Of a stretch of DNA of 64,000 nt, positions 45,480-54,666 are shown piece by piece. Source of the DNA: JAABVY01 sp964496505 (lineage in GTDB: Bacteria; Zixibacteria; MSB-5A5; JAABVY01); assembly GCA_964496505.1 (NCBI GenBank), contig CAZBZV010000014.1, forward strand, positions 1-64,000, given 5' to 3'. Both the position numbers and the translations under genes were made by a program. The notes below the pieces were generated by a model. The model had not been told where the DNA came from. It saw only the letters and a list, made by a program, of their open reading frames with translations, and did not search any database. Numbering within the stretch: the stretch's first letter is position 1; every line of letters starts with the position of its first letter.

Positions 45480-47006
45480 TCACAGCAAAAACAGATGTTT
45501 GAAATGATAGAAAATATTAACTGATAGATACGGGGAATCCAGGCCCTCCCCATCAGCATTATCCAGATTATCAATCGACCTGTAACCTGCGGTGACTGCC
45601 CCCTCGATCGTCGTACCCTTTAAAATATCGAATCTCAGATAATTATCCCATTCCTTTTCTACAATGCCGCTTGGAAAGTCCAGTCCCTTGGGCGCGGGAT
45701 ATTCGGCGGTGTCGTATCGCCCCTCTCCCTTGCGCCTGAACTCGCCGCCGACCGAGATTCGCAAAAACGGATTCGTATGATAGGTAGCCCTGTATCTCAA
45801 ACGGTCAGAATCAGTGCCCAGCGAGGAGCCGATTATCACATCCTCATGCGAGAAAACATTATAGAATTTGTTCTGGCCGTAGACCGAGTTCCTGATTTGG
45901 GTATAATCGATTTCAAGCTGAAGATATTCCGAAAGAAGCAGGCCGAGTTCGGATATTCCGAAATTGAATCCCACCTGATGAGACTCGGAAACAAAATCAA
46001 TCTGAAAATCATCGATTAGAAGTTCGCCGTAGAGTTTCAGGCCGTCGACAGGGTACCATGTAAAGTCGATATCCACATAAATATTATCATCGATTCGATT
46101 GTTATACTGTTCGACATAAAATGGCAGGAGCGGATTCAGATACATCAAATCCCAGCTTGCGTTCTCGCGGGCATACAGCACTGTCTCTGAAATCCCTATC
46201 TCCAGACGCTTATGTGGTTTGACTGCCAGCCGGTGAGCCGAGAAAAACCGATTCCATTTATCCCCCTCGGGATCGCGAAACTGGTCGAGCTGAGCCGCCC
46301 AGAACTGAAAGGCCAGCCATTTTCCTGAATACTCAGCCGAGAACTGGTTGAAGGGCGGTGAGTTGGTTGAAAGCAGAAGATGGTCGTTGTCCTCCGGACC
46401 CCAGGCACGAAATGTCCGCCCGATTGTAAAACGAAAGTCGTTATATTTGTACCCCAGCAGGGCATAGTCGAAATAACTTGTCAACTCGTCGCCCCATCTA
46501 CGAACCTTGGCAAAGCTGTCCAGATGTCCCTTGTTTTCGAAACGGCCTCGGAGCTGGAAGAAAACGCTGTTAAAGAAATTGATAGTGCCCTCAGCTTTCA
46601 TTCCAATTCTGTATAGCGGGCTTTCATCGTTCTCAAAATGATTCAGGCTGTAGGGGGAGATTTTAAATCTTAACATTTCTCCACTCTCGGTATGCCAAAA
46701 TATGCGCATATAAGCAAACTCTTTTTGAATTCGTTTGCTCTCCCACTCGGCCACACGATTTCCAAGAACCAGATTCTGAAAATCACTTATCTCATAATTG
46801 CCATGTCGGTTGTATTCCCCTATATCATCAAATATCATATCCCGCCAATACGGCCTTTGATTTTCAAAATACCTCGGGGATTTGTAATGGCTCAGCAAAT
46901 CCAGCGATTCATAAACCCAGCTATCGGTCGGCTCGATAGACATCGCCAGCGATGAGGATGCCATAGCAAAAATCAAAGTGAAAAATATTATTGTCGTTTT
47001 TCGCAT
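45480..47006 (-). CDS. Wzi-like outer-membrane barrel (capsule-assembly type)
   Basis: 508 aa from the ATG at 47006 (AAGG just upstream). Signal peptide about 1-22 (ending SSSLAM). After a short helical N-part the sequence alternates beta strands to the end and finishes with FYHFKHLFLL. Motifs such as TIGRTFRAWGPEDND, PPFNQFSAEYSGK and YLNPLLPFYVEQYNN match Wzi-family capsule-assembly proteins, which hold surface polysaccharide. No capsule genes lie nearby. Confidence 0.8.
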   Translation of the reverse strand: MRKTTIIFFTLIFAMASSSLAMSIEPTDSWVYESLDLLSHYKSPRYFENQRPYWRDMIFDDIGEYNRHGNYEISDFQNLVLGNRVAEWESKRIQKEFAYMRIFWHTESGEMLRFKISPYSLNHFENDESPLYRIGMKAEGTINFFNSVFFQLRGRFENKGHLDSFAKVRRWGDELTSYFDYALLGYKYNDFRFTIGRTFRAWGPEDNDHLLLSTNSPPFNQFSAEYSGKWLAFQFWAAQLDQFRDPEGDKWNRFFSAHRLAVKPHKRLEIGISETVLYARENASWDLMYLNPLLPFYVEQYNNRIDDNIYVDIDFTWYPVDGLKLYGELLIDDFQIDFVSESHQVGFNFGISELGLLLSEYLQLEIDYTQIRNSVYGQNKFYNVFSHEDVIIGSSLGTDSDRLRYRATYHTNPFLRISVGGEFRRKGEGRYDTAEYPAPKGLDFPSGIVEKEWDNYLRFDILKGTTIEGAVTAGYRSIDNLDNADGEGLDSPYLSVNIFYHFKHLFLL

Positions 47007-47046
47007 GATCCTTAAGAAAATATGGCGTTTACCAGATTGCAAGATT

Positions 47047-48690
47047 TTAATTCTGTTTTGGCGTCCGGGAACTCTGTGTGATCAAACTAACGAATACCAC
47101 AGATATAAAGGCAAATATGAATCCGGGGATAATCTCATATATGAACGCGTCCATAGCCGGGACATTTTTCCAGATAATCACGGTCGCGGTACCAACAAGC
47201 ATACCCGCCAGAACACCCCATTTGGTGGTGCGTTTCCACCACAGTGTCATCAAAAGCCCGGGTCCGAAGGCCGCGCCCAGCCCGGCCCAGGCATACAGCA
47301 CCAGATCATATACCAGCTCCTGTGCTGTGATAGCCAGAATGAAGGCTATAATCCCGATTGCAAGCGTGGCCGCACGAGACAGGAATACCAGACGGCGCTG
47401 GCTGGCCTTCTTGTTTATCATCTGATGGTAAACATCTTCGGAAACTGCCGAAGTCGAGACCAGAAGCTGGCTGTCGGCGGTAGACATCATAGCGGCAATC
47501 GCGCCGGATATAAGGATACCCGCCAGCCAGGCCGGAAGAAGAAATGACGCCAGAAAGGGCATCACCTTTTCCGGGTCATTAAACAGCACCGACAGTTCGC
47601 CGAAATCTATCGAATGTGTGCGCACTAATCCATTGGCGACAATGCCGATCAAAACCGCGCCCCAGAATGCCAGAAGCGCCCATGTTATCGCGACCAGAGA
47701 GCCCTGACGAAGCTTGGCGGGATCTTTGATAGCCATAAAACGTGTCAGCAGATGCGGCTGACCCATATATCCCAGGCCGATTCCAAGACCGCCCAGAATA
47801 CCGGCCCACATCGGCCATCCCGATTTACCGCCCACAATCGACAGGAAGTTCGTACTGCTGGTCTGCATATTCTCCGAGATTGCATTTAATATTTCCGGGC
47901 GGGCGAAATCATTGAGGGAGAAAAACAGCAGATGCGGGTTGCCGGTACCGGAAAGGACTGTGCCCAGCGAGGTCAGGCCCATATGCCAGGCCGAGAACTC
48001 CTGGCCGTTGGGAAGCGAAAAGAAATAATTGGCCGGAGCGCTGACAATTGCCTCGTTTAAGGGCGAAAAGAAGCCCAGATAAATAAGCCCCAGAAGCGGC
48101 AGTATGAACAGAGTCACAAGCATCAGTATGCCCTGAAAAAGATCAGTCCAGGCCACCGCGAAGAATCCGCCCATCATGGTATAAAATAATATTATCCCAC
48201 CGCCAATCAGCATGCCATAGAACTCATCGACTCCCAAAAAGAAGTGAAGCACCTTGCCTGCGCCCAGAAGCTGGGCGGCAACATAGAGCGTGAAGAAAAA
48301 GACGATAATCAATGTTGCGATCAGTTTTAAGGACTGGGTCTTATCATCGAATTTGGCTTCGAAATAGCGCGGAAGTGTGATCGCCTCATGGGCTTCGGAG
48401 TCGGTGCGCAGCTTGCGGGAAATTACGATCCATGAAAACAAAATGCCCGAACAGCATCCAATAGCATCCCAGAAAGCCGAATATCCCGCCATCCATGCCA
48501 GCGCCGGAAGCCCCAGAAGAAGCCAGGCCGATTCACCCGAGGAACGTTCCGAAAACGCCACCACCCATGATCCCAGCTTGCGCCCTGCAATAAGATAGTC
48601 CGGGAGAGTTTTATTGAGACGGGCTGTGGTGATGCCCACGATTAATACGATTAAAAGATATCCAAGAAATCCAATCAGAATAGGATCCAT
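47047..48690 (-). CDS. Sodium:solute symporter (SSS/PutP-like)
   Basis: 547 aa from the ATG at 48690, which overlaps the stop of the upstream small gene (TGATG); an AAGG lies just ahead. About 13 membrane spans. SSS hallmarks: TLPDYLIAGRKLGSWV near the N-terminus, GESAWLLLGLPALAWMAG, and GLGIGLGYMGQPHLLTRFMAIKD. It resembles PutP, so Na+-driven uptake of proline or another organic substrate is likely. Substrate cannot be told from the sequence. Confidence 0.92.
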   Translation of the reverse strand: MDPILIGFLGYLLIVLIVGITTARLNKTLPDYLIAGRKLGSWVVAFSERSSGESAWLLLGLPALAWMAGYSAFWDAIGCCSGILFSWIVISRKLRTDSEAHEAITLPRYFEAKFDDKTQSLKLIATLIIVFFFTLYVAAQLLGAGKVLHFFLGVDEFYGMLIGGGIILFYTMMGGFFAVAWTDLFQGILMLVTLFILPLLGLIYLGFFSPLNEAIVSAPANYFFSLPNGQEFSAWHMGLTSLGTVLSGTGNPHLLFFSLNDFARPEILNAISENMQTSSTNFLSIVGGKSGWPMWAGILGGLGIGLGYMGQPHLLTRFMAIKDPAKLRQGSLVAITWALLAFWGAVLIGIVANGLVRTHSIDFGELSVLFNDPEKVMPFLASFLLPAWLAGILISGAIAAMMSTADSQLLVSTSAVSEDVYHQMINKKASQRRLVFLSRAATLAIGIIAFILAITAQELVYDLVLYAWAGLGAAFGPGLLMTLWWKRTTKWGVLAGMLVGTATVIIWKNVPAMDAFIYEIIPGFIFAFISVVFVSLITQSSRTPKQN

Positions 48691-48791
48691 CAGACCTTCT
48701 TTTTCCCTCTCCACCCAAAGAAAAAGATCAGCTCGATCGTGATCAAAACAATGGGCGGCGCTATCATCCAAAACCAGGTTGAAAACGGCAT
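48690..48791 (-). CDS. Small symporter accessory membrane protein (33 aa)
   Basis: One hydrophobic helix (about 8-25, WMIAPPIVLITIELIFFFGW) and a basic end (RGKKKV). The TGA overlaps the ATG of the symporter (TGATG), so translation is coupled. Tiny single-span proteins of about this size before SSS symporters are known as symporter small accessory proteins. The SD is weak (AAAGACC). Confidence 0.8.
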   Translation of the reverse strand: MPFSTWFWMIAPPIVLITIELIFFFGWRGKKKV

Positions 48792-48983
48792 AGGTCTTTA
48801 TGATATAAATGTTTGGAAATGCAATCAATGAAAAAATTAAGGAATCAAAGGCAAATAATTCTTAGAAATCGAAACATGACAAATATTATCCCGTATGCTA
48901 TGCTGTGATCCTGAAAAAAACAAACTTTATGGGGGCGAGATTGTTTTTAATACTGAATTATCGAAAAAACGGAGGTTTGCAGT

Positions 48984-49925
48984 ATGAGAAAACATGCTAA
49001 AAATTTGTTCATATTGACATTAGCAGTGCTTTACATCGGCACATTGCAGCCCTTGAAAGCCAGTCCGGATAAATACACTTCGGAAATCGCCAATGAGTAT
49101 GTGCAGGCGGGCGATTGGCAGAGTGCGGTTAAAGCCTATAAATATCTGACACAGCAGGAGGCGGACAACGGCAGCTATTGGTTCTTTCTCGGCTATAGTC
49201 ATCACAATCTGGGTGACTATCCCAAAGCTGTGAAGGCCTATAGCAAAGCCAATGAGAGCGGTTTCTATGCCCCGATTGTCAGGTATAATATGGCCTGCGC
49301 TCATGCCAGAATGGGCAATATCGATAAGGCGCATGCCTGGCTGGATAAATCACTCCAGGCCGGTTTTGGTAAACCGGAGCTATTGAAAAGCGATGACGAT
49401 CTGGAAAGCATTCGTTCAGACGCCCAATTCGCAGGCTATGTAAAGCAGGCCAAAATGAATTCGGCTCCCTGCGAGTACAACGACAACTGCCGCCAGCTCG
49501 ATTTCTGGCTGGGGGAGTGGCAGGTTTACAATGCCCAGGGCACTATGGTCGGTACCAACAGGATCGAGAAGGCCTTGAACGGCTGTGCAATTATGGAAAA
49601 CTGGGAGGGGACATCCGGAATTAAAGGCAAAAGCGTAAACTACTATAACCCCCATGAAAACAAATGGTATCAGAACTGGGTCTCCGCCAACGGCACTATT
49701 ATTAATTATGAAGGATATTATAAAGACGGCGTGATGCATCTTGCCGGAACTTCTATCAATAAGGAGGGCGAGACCGAGATGTCTAAGATGAATCTTACGC
49801 CCAACGATGACGGCACCGTTACCCAGCTTATCAAGCATTCCAAAGACGGCGGTGAGAACTGGTATGTCTGGTTCAAGGGGCTCTATAAGCCTGCCAACGA
49901 GATGAGCGTCAGCGATGAATATTAA
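48984..49925 (+). CDS. Secreted TPR protein with DUF1579-like domain
   Basis: 313 aa. CGGAGG lies about 9 bases upstream of the ATG. Signal peptide about 1-26 (ending LKAS). TPR repeats at about 32-130 (YVQAGDWQSAVKAYKYL, YWFFLGYSHHNLGDYPKAVKAY, VRYNMACAHARMGNIDKAHAWL). The second half (about 165-310) has the DUF1579-like lipocalin pattern: LDFWLGEWQVYN, IEKALNGCAIMENW, YNPHENKWYQNWV. Ligand unknown; periplasmic or secreted. Confidence 0.82.
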   Translation: MRKHAKNLFILTLAVLYIGTLQPLKASPDKYTSEIANEYVQAGDWQSAVKAYKYLTQQEADNGSYWFFLGYSHHNLGDYPKAVKAYSKANESGFYAPIVRYNMACAHARMGNIDKAHAWLDKSLQAGFGKPELLKSDDDLESIRSDAQFAGYVKQAKMNSAPCEYNDNCRQLDFWLGEWQVYNAQGTMVGTNRIEKALNGCAIMENWEGTSGIKGKSVNYYNPHENKWYQNWVSANGTIINYEGYYKDGVMHLAGTSINKEGETEMSKMNLTPNDDGTVTQLIKHSKDGGENWYVWFKGLYKPANEMSVSDEY

Positions 49926-49942
49926 AATCTATCGAATGAAAT

Positions 49943-50032
49943 TGTCATTCTGAGCGAAGCGAAGAATCTTTTTGATACGATAGAGATTCTTCGGTCGTCC
50001 CCGACCATGGTCGGGACTTCCTCAGAATGACA
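49943..50032. repeat. Inverted repeat, family A
   Basis: TGTCATTCTGAGCGAAGCG left end, CTCAGAATGACA right end. The inner region includes GTCCCCGACCATGGTCGGGAC, a second palindrome. Confidence 0.92.
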
Positions 50033-50185
50033 GCAAAAGCGATTAAAATGTTTGGGTGGATTATACAGATTATGCGGCTTGACGGCTAACATATCCCTTT
50101 CGCATTCAGGCGCTGCGGTTAATCTCCTTGCAATATTCTCCGTGGCGCCTATTTTATTTGTGATACCGGTATTAGCTTTATTGTC

Positions 50186-50300
50186 TCGCAGGGTCTTGGC
50201 GGCCCGACTTTGTCGGGGGAGGTGTGACCCTGCGTAGAATTAAGAAATTTGCGCGGGGTCACAATCCCGATTGCATCGGGATCAAGACCGCCGCGCTGCG
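50186..50300. repeat. Inverted repeat, family C
   Basis: CGCAGGGTCTTGGCGGCC start and TCAAGACCGCCGCGCTGCG end; inner GGTGTGACCCTGC and GGGGTCAC. Shares its layout with 45328-45432. It ends seven bases before the LRR gene start. Confidence 0.9.
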
Positions 50301-50306
50301 AAAAAT

Positions 50307-51056
50307 ATGAAATACTTGATCGCATTACTTCTTTTCGTAATTATCTTCTCCTGCGGCAATGACAGCAGCCTCAACAATGATGATGATGACTTTGCGGTAT
50401 TCTTTGTCGATCCTAATCTCGAGGAGGTTGTCCGTGAAGCCCTGGGGACAGACACTGCCACACTTTTCTATTACGATCTTCAGGATATTACTGCGCTCGA
50501 TGCAAATAACAGAGATATCAGCAATATCAGCGGGATGGGCAATATCAAGAATCTGGTGAGCTTGAATCTGGAGCGAAACTCGATTATCAACATTGGGCCG
50601 TTAAGAGGTTTGCGTGACCTTGAGGAATTGAATCTGAGAAACAATCAGATCGAGGATATAAATATCTTGTCCGCGCTTATAAGCCTTGTTGGTCTTTCAC
50701 TTGACAGCAATCAGATAACCGATCTGTCATCACTTGCCGGCCTGACCGATATTACGAGGCTGAATTTAAGCGGTAATGAGATCACGAATATAGATGCCGT
50801 CGGGCCGTTATTCGATCTGGAGCAATTATATCTCGATAATAATCTGGTCGAGGACATATCTGCGCTTACCGCCCTTATAAATGCCCGGCTTTTGAGCTTG
50901 AATAACAACCAGATCGAAGACATCACAGCTTTGGTAGACAATTCCGGCCTGGGTACGGGTGATGAAGTCCGCCTGACTGGCAATCCGCTTTCATCAGAAT
51001 CGACCATGGATCATATTCCCGCCCTGCAGGCACGGGGCGTGAAGGTGGTTTATTGA
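50307..51056 (+). CDS. Leucine-rich repeat lipoprotein
   Basis: 249 aa from the ATG at 50307; lipobox IIFSC near residue 16, then an Asp-rich stretch (NNDDDDD). From about residue 60 there are seven or so 22-residue LRRs of the internalin-like type, LxxLxLxxNxIxDIxxLxxL (NLERNSIINIGPLRGLRDLEEL). LRRs bind proteins; a surface adhesion or inhibitor role is plausible. No SD. Its start lies next to the family C repeat, so transcription from the repeat is possible. Confidence 0.87.
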   Translation: MKYLIALLLFVIIFSCGNDSSLNNDDDDFAVFFVDPNLEEVVREALGTDTATLFYYDLQDITALDANNRDISNISGMGNIKNLVSLNLERNSIINIGPLRGLRDLEELNLRNNQIEDINILSALISLVGLSLDSNQITDLSSLAGLTDITRLNLSGNEITNIDAVGPLFDLEQLYLDNNLVEDISALTALINARLLSLNNNQIEDITALVDNSGLGTGDEVRLTGNPLSSESTMDHIPALQARGVKVVY

Positions 51057-51057
51057 A

Positions 51058-51094
51058 AAAAATACCGCCTCCATCTCTGAAAGCGGCATTTAAT
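51058..51094. terminator. Weak terminator-like hairpin after the LRR gene
   Basis: AAAT-CCGC pairs with GCGG-ATTT with bulged bases; 14-base loop. T-rich on both sides, so it could serve both strands. Confidence 0.35.
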
Positions 51095-51128
51095 TTAGCT
51101 CCCTTTTATTTTTGCGATTAGAAATTCG

Positions 51129-51314
51129 TTAGAAATTGTGATCGGACTGCATGTTTACCACGTCCCAATACAAATGGTCCGCATAATGCAAATCCGTATC
51201 ACTCATTCTATCGCAAAGCCAGGTGTTCCCGCTGCTGTCCCTGCAAATTTGTAAAGGAGGAGGGCCTTTATAGCTGACTCCGTCTATCCTAATTTCATTA
51301 TAATGCTTACCCAT
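51129..51314 (-). CDS. Small protein, function unknown (61 aa)
   Basis: The ATG has AAGGAG seven bases upstream, good support for translation. No signal peptide or membrane span. Two Cys, several His/Asp/Trp and ends DLHYADHLYWDVVNMQSDHNF-type residues (positions 41-61). No family recognised. Its upstream region has three spaced ATTAGACA motifs. Confidence 0.65.
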   Translation of the reverse strand: MGKHYNEIRIDGVSYKGPPPLQICRDSSGNTWLCDRMSDTDLHYADHLYWDVVNMQSDHNF

Positions 51315-51355
51315 AGTATATTCTCCTTAGGCTAATTACCAAATAACACCTCTAT

Positions 51356-51446
51356 GTCTAATTTCTACCTATATAAACGGAATATGTCTAATATTGTTCC
51401 AGAAAATGTATAGAATATGTAGAATAATTCCTATATTTTGTCTAAT
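51356..51446 (-). repeat. Three spaced ATTAGAC direct repeats
   Basis: GTCTAAT on the plus strand (ATTAGAC on the minus) at 51356-51362, 51386-51392 and 51440-51446. Starts are 30 and 54 bases apart, close to whole helical turns. Flanks are also alike (ATTAGACATA twice). Candidate operator cluster for the 61-aa gene or the BNR gene. Confidence 0.55.
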
Positions 51447-51501
51447 ATGGTTAAAATCATTGAATTTCATATTATTTCTCGCAATAAAAGGCAAAAATGT
51501 C

Positions 51502-51531
51502 TTGATTTAAAACGGTTTTGGCCTATATATT
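51502..51531 (+). promoter_or_regulatory. Possible promoter of the BNR/dockerin gene
   Basis: TTGATT (51502-51507), 18-base spacer, TATATT (51526-51531). Moderate match to sigma-70 consensus. Confidence 0.45.
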
Positions 51532-51611
51532 TTAATGACTGCACTCGATAATTGAATTAGAGATAAAAATACTCTCATCCCGCCTGCACTTCTAAATTGC
51601 GAGGTTTAAAA

Positions 51612-54572
51612 ATGACTAAGATCGTAAAGGGCGCATGGGGAGTTATATGGCTTCTTATGCTCCTGGCAATCAGTGTGTATGCCGGTACCGATCTGAAAGT
51701 CAACCAGGATATAAACACCAGTGTTCAGAACGAGCCCAGCATAACAATCAACCACCATTTCACATCCGATCCGCTCAACATTGTTGTGGGTTACAACGAT
51801 ATCGGCACCAGCCTCGGTATCAGCTTCAGCCCCGATTCGGGGAAGACCTGGACAGATGTCCAGCTTCCGCCGGTATATAATGTCCATGGCGACCCATCGG
51901 TAGCATCGGATAATCTGGGTAATGTCTACGCCTGTTTTCTGACTTACAGCTCCACTATAATATTTCAGGATACCAGCGGCATCTTTGTCTGCAAATCTAC
52001 CGACGGGGGGCGCTCATGGAGCCCGCCTGTTGCGGTCGACACCCAGATTTATCGCGGCGGTCCGCTGGTTAAATTCGCCGATAAATGTATGATGACTGTG
52101 GACACCAACAGCGGCAGTCCGTATGAAAATAATATTTATGTCGGATGGCAGAGAGATGATACTAACGGCCATAATTCCGATGTATTCTTCGCCTACTCGA
52201 ATAATCTTGGCGCGAGCTTCTCGGCACCGCAGCAGATCAACAGCAATCCGCCCCAGACCGCTTATGCCGAGGGAGCGTTTCCGTTTGTGGGAGCCGACGG
52301 CGATGTATACATGGCATGGTATGACTGCTATTTCCGGATGCATGAGCCGGGCTCGCTGTATGTGGCCAAATCGACCAATGGCGGAGTGTCTTTTGGGCCG
52401 AATATCAAGGTTGCGAATGTGGATGCCCCGCCTTTGTATACATTCGGCAACACCGGATTCAAAGCCAAGACCTTTATAAGTGCAGCGGGAGATCCCAATG
52501 ACGCTGAACGCCTGTATATGACCTATATTTCCGATCCTGATGGATATTTCGACCGCCGTCTGGATAACGGAAAACATCCCGGTGTGCCGGGATCAACGGG
52601 AAGCGACTGGCCGGTAATCGATCGTGAGGGAAATTATGTCTATGTCGCATGGCGCGATTACCGCAGCGGCGCGCAAGATATTTATTTCAACCGCTCCACA
52701 GACAACGGCCAGAGTTGGGAACTTCCCGATATAGGGCCTCTCGATAATGGTGATACACCCGGGGCCAGCACCTCATGGAAACAGCAGTTGAGTTCGACCG
52801 GCAGTAATGTCTATTGCGTCTGGGAGGATTATCGTCTCGGCGGAAGTTCACATATATATTTCAACCGTTCACTCAACAATGGTCTCACCTGGCAGTCGGA
52901 TATTATAATCGACGGCGGTGGAGCATATGCCGCCAGCGATCCGATGATAGCATCTACCGGAAATTATGTCTATGCCGTCTGGTCGGACAGCCGTAATGGC
53001 TCGAATGATATTTACTTCAATGTCTCGAGTAATAGCGGCCTTAGCTGGGGGGTACCGAAAAGAATTGATCTGGGAGATAATCCCGGAACGAATCACTCTG
53101 TCCAGCCCCATATCGCCTGCATCGGAAATTACGTCTATGTCATGTGGCTGGATATGAGGACAGGTACCAGTCAGATATTCTTCAATTATTCGGCAAATAA
53201 TGGTACAACCTGGGGGAATCCCTCGGCACAGCTATGCACCGGAACGGGCTATAACTGCCAGATGCCGGTGCGCACCGGACTGGAGTGCACCGGAACATTC
53301 GTATATGCCTGCTGGGTAGATGACCGGACAACTACCGGAGTTAATGACGTCTATTTCACCAGCTCGACCAATAATGGTGTAAACTGGAATGCCGATGTCC
53401 CGCTCAACACACCGGGCGGAAACTGCTTCATGCCCTCGCTCGATTATGAAAACAATAATGTTTATGTCGCCTGGCAGGATGATCGCATGGCGCCCGGCAG
53501 TTATACCAGTGATATTTACTTCGCTTATTCCAATAACAATGGCGCATCCTGGCAGCCGGATCAGAATCTCGATAATCTGCCGGGGATTCCCGACCAGGTT
53601 GTGGAACTGGAGTCCGAGGGCACTTATGTTTACGCCATGTGGTTCGATTCCAGGCGTTTTGGAATGCCGGGCATGGGCGATGTTTTCTTCACGCATTCAA
53701 CAGACAGCGGGGCAACCTGGGCAATGGAAACGCAGATAAACTGGGGCAGTCAGCCTAATGGTTTGCAGAATAATATGTCCTTTATGTCCTGCGGTAACGG
53801 CTATGTCAATATCACCTGGGCCGACCCAAGGATGCATGGAGTTCCGAATATTTATACAAACTACTCAACCGATAACGGCGCTACCTGGCTATCAGGCATG
53901 GACGAGACCGATGTTTACTGTGTGAAATCTACCAATGGCGGCACGAGCTGGGGTACCCCGGTCAAGGTTAATGATGATGCCACTATCTATGCCCAGGTAC
54001 TGCCCTGGGTTGTGATCAAGGAAAACGGCACGGTTGATATTTCCTATTACAATTTCAGGTCGACGCCGTTAGATCCAATGGTTCCCGGCGCAGAGCTTCG
54101 TCTTGCGGCAAGCCTTGATGGCGGAAACAGCTTCCAGCCCAGCTTTGCTCTTCAGGATACTGTCGTGACCCCCTGGACCCAATGGGTGGGAGAATACAAC
54201 GGCATGGCGGTGCTGGATACAATGGTCTACACCGTATTCACCGATTTTGAGCAGAGCGGCAATTCCGACATATATCTGGATGTTTCGCCCAATCCAACAT
54301 CAGGCGCCTGCCAGGGTGAATGTGGAGATGCGAATAACGACAAAAGCGTTAATGTCTCTGATGCGGTCTGGGTAATCAATTATGTCTTCATAGGAGGCTC
54401 GGAGCCTATGCCGGTTTTGGCCTGCGGGGATGCCAACGGCGACGGTGCAGTCAATGTCTCCGACGCGGTTTGGATCATTAATTATATCTTTATTGGGGGC
54501 TCCGAGCCGGGAGATTGTTCGCCCGGATCACCCGACTGGTATAACGGCAACTGCTGCCAATTCTCGTTCTAA
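51612..54572 (+). CDS. Secreted BNR-repeat (sialidase-like) protein with dockerin
   Basis: 986 aa from the ATG at 51612 (GAGG upstream). Signal peptide about 1-25 (ending ISVYA). Ten or so BNR/Asp-box repeats (SxDxGxTW) with a recurring NYVYVxWxDxRxG unit build beta-propeller blades, as in exo-sialidases and secreted adhesins; sialidase catalytic residues cannot be assigned. The C-terminus has a type I dockerin (from Cys904): two EF-hand-like halves GDANNDKSVNVSDAVW and GDANGDGAVNVSDAVW with VINYVF and IINYIF. No cohesin gene in the window, and there is no T9SS sorting domain. Confidence 0.88.
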   Translation: MTKIVKGAWGVIWLLMLLAISVYAGTDLKVNQDINTSVQNEPSITINHHFTSDPLNIVVGYNDIGTSLGISFSPDSGKTWTDVQLPPVYNVHGDPSVASDNLGNVYACFLTYSSTIIFQDTSGIFVCKSTDGGRSWSPPVAVDTQIYRGGPLVKFADKCMMTVDTNSGSPYENNIYVGWQRDDTNGHNSDVFFAYSNNLGASFSAPQQINSNPPQTAYAEGAFPFVGADGDVYMAWYDCYFRMHEPGSLYVAKSTNGGVSFGPNIKVANVDAPPLYTFGNTGFKAKTFISAAGDPNDAERLYMTYISDPDGYFDRRLDNGKHPGVPGSTGSDWPVIDREGNYVYVAWRDYRSGAQDIYFNRSTDNGQSWELPDIGPLDNGDTPGASTSWKQQLSSTGSNVYCVWEDYRLGGSSHIYFNRSLNNGLTWQSDIIIDGGGAYAASDPMIASTGNYVYAVWSDSRNGSNDIYFNVSSNSGLSWGVPKRIDLGDNPGTNHSVQPHIACIGNYVYVMWLDMRTGTSQIFFNYSANNGTTWGNPSAQLCTGTGYNCQMPVRTGLECTGTFVYACWVDDRTTTGVNDVYFTSSTNNGVNWNADVPLNTPGGNCFMPSLDYENNNVYVAWQDDRMAPGSYTSDIYFAYSNNNGASWQPDQNLDNLPGIPDQVVELESEGTYVYAMWFDSRRFGMPGMGDVFFTHSTDSGATWAMETQINWGSQPNGLQNNMSFMSCGNGYVNITWADPRMHGVPNIYTNYSTDNGATWLSGMDETDVYCVKSTNGGTSWGTPVKVNDDATIYAQVLPWVVIKENGTVDISYYNFRSTPLDPMVPGAELRLAASLDGGNSFQPSFALQDTVVTPWTQWVGEYNGMAVLDTMVYTVFTDFEQSGNSDIYLDVSPNPTSGACQGECGDANNDKSVNVSDAVWVINYVFIGGSEPMPVLACGDANGDGAVNVSDAVWIINYIFIGGSEPGDCSPGSPDWYNGNCCQFSF

Positions 54573-54612
54573 GGAAATGAGTTGAATGAATTCAGCTATA
54601 GCGGTAACAGAA

Positions 54613-54643
54613 AAAAGGGTATGGATAAACTCCATACCCTTTT
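54613..54643. terminator. Bidirectional terminator
   Basis: AAAAGGGTATGGA (54613-54625) pairs perfectly with TCCATACCCTTTT (54631-54643), loop TAAAC. T-rich runs follow on both strands, serving the BNR gene and the convergent MORN-like gene. Confidence 0.92.
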
Positions 54644-54666
54644 GCTTTTTTAAATTTTCATCGCCG

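Larger units (their letters stand above)
49926..50306. other. Gene-free interval with two repeat copies
   Basis: 381 bases. Family A at 49943-50032 and family C at 50186-50300, with no convincing ORF between. Confidence 0.75.
51315..51611. other. AT-rich divergent intergenic region
   Basis: 297 bases, clearly more AT-rich than the flanks. Holds the ATTAGACA repeats (51356-51446) and a promoter toward the BNR gene (51502-51531). Confidence 0.7.
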
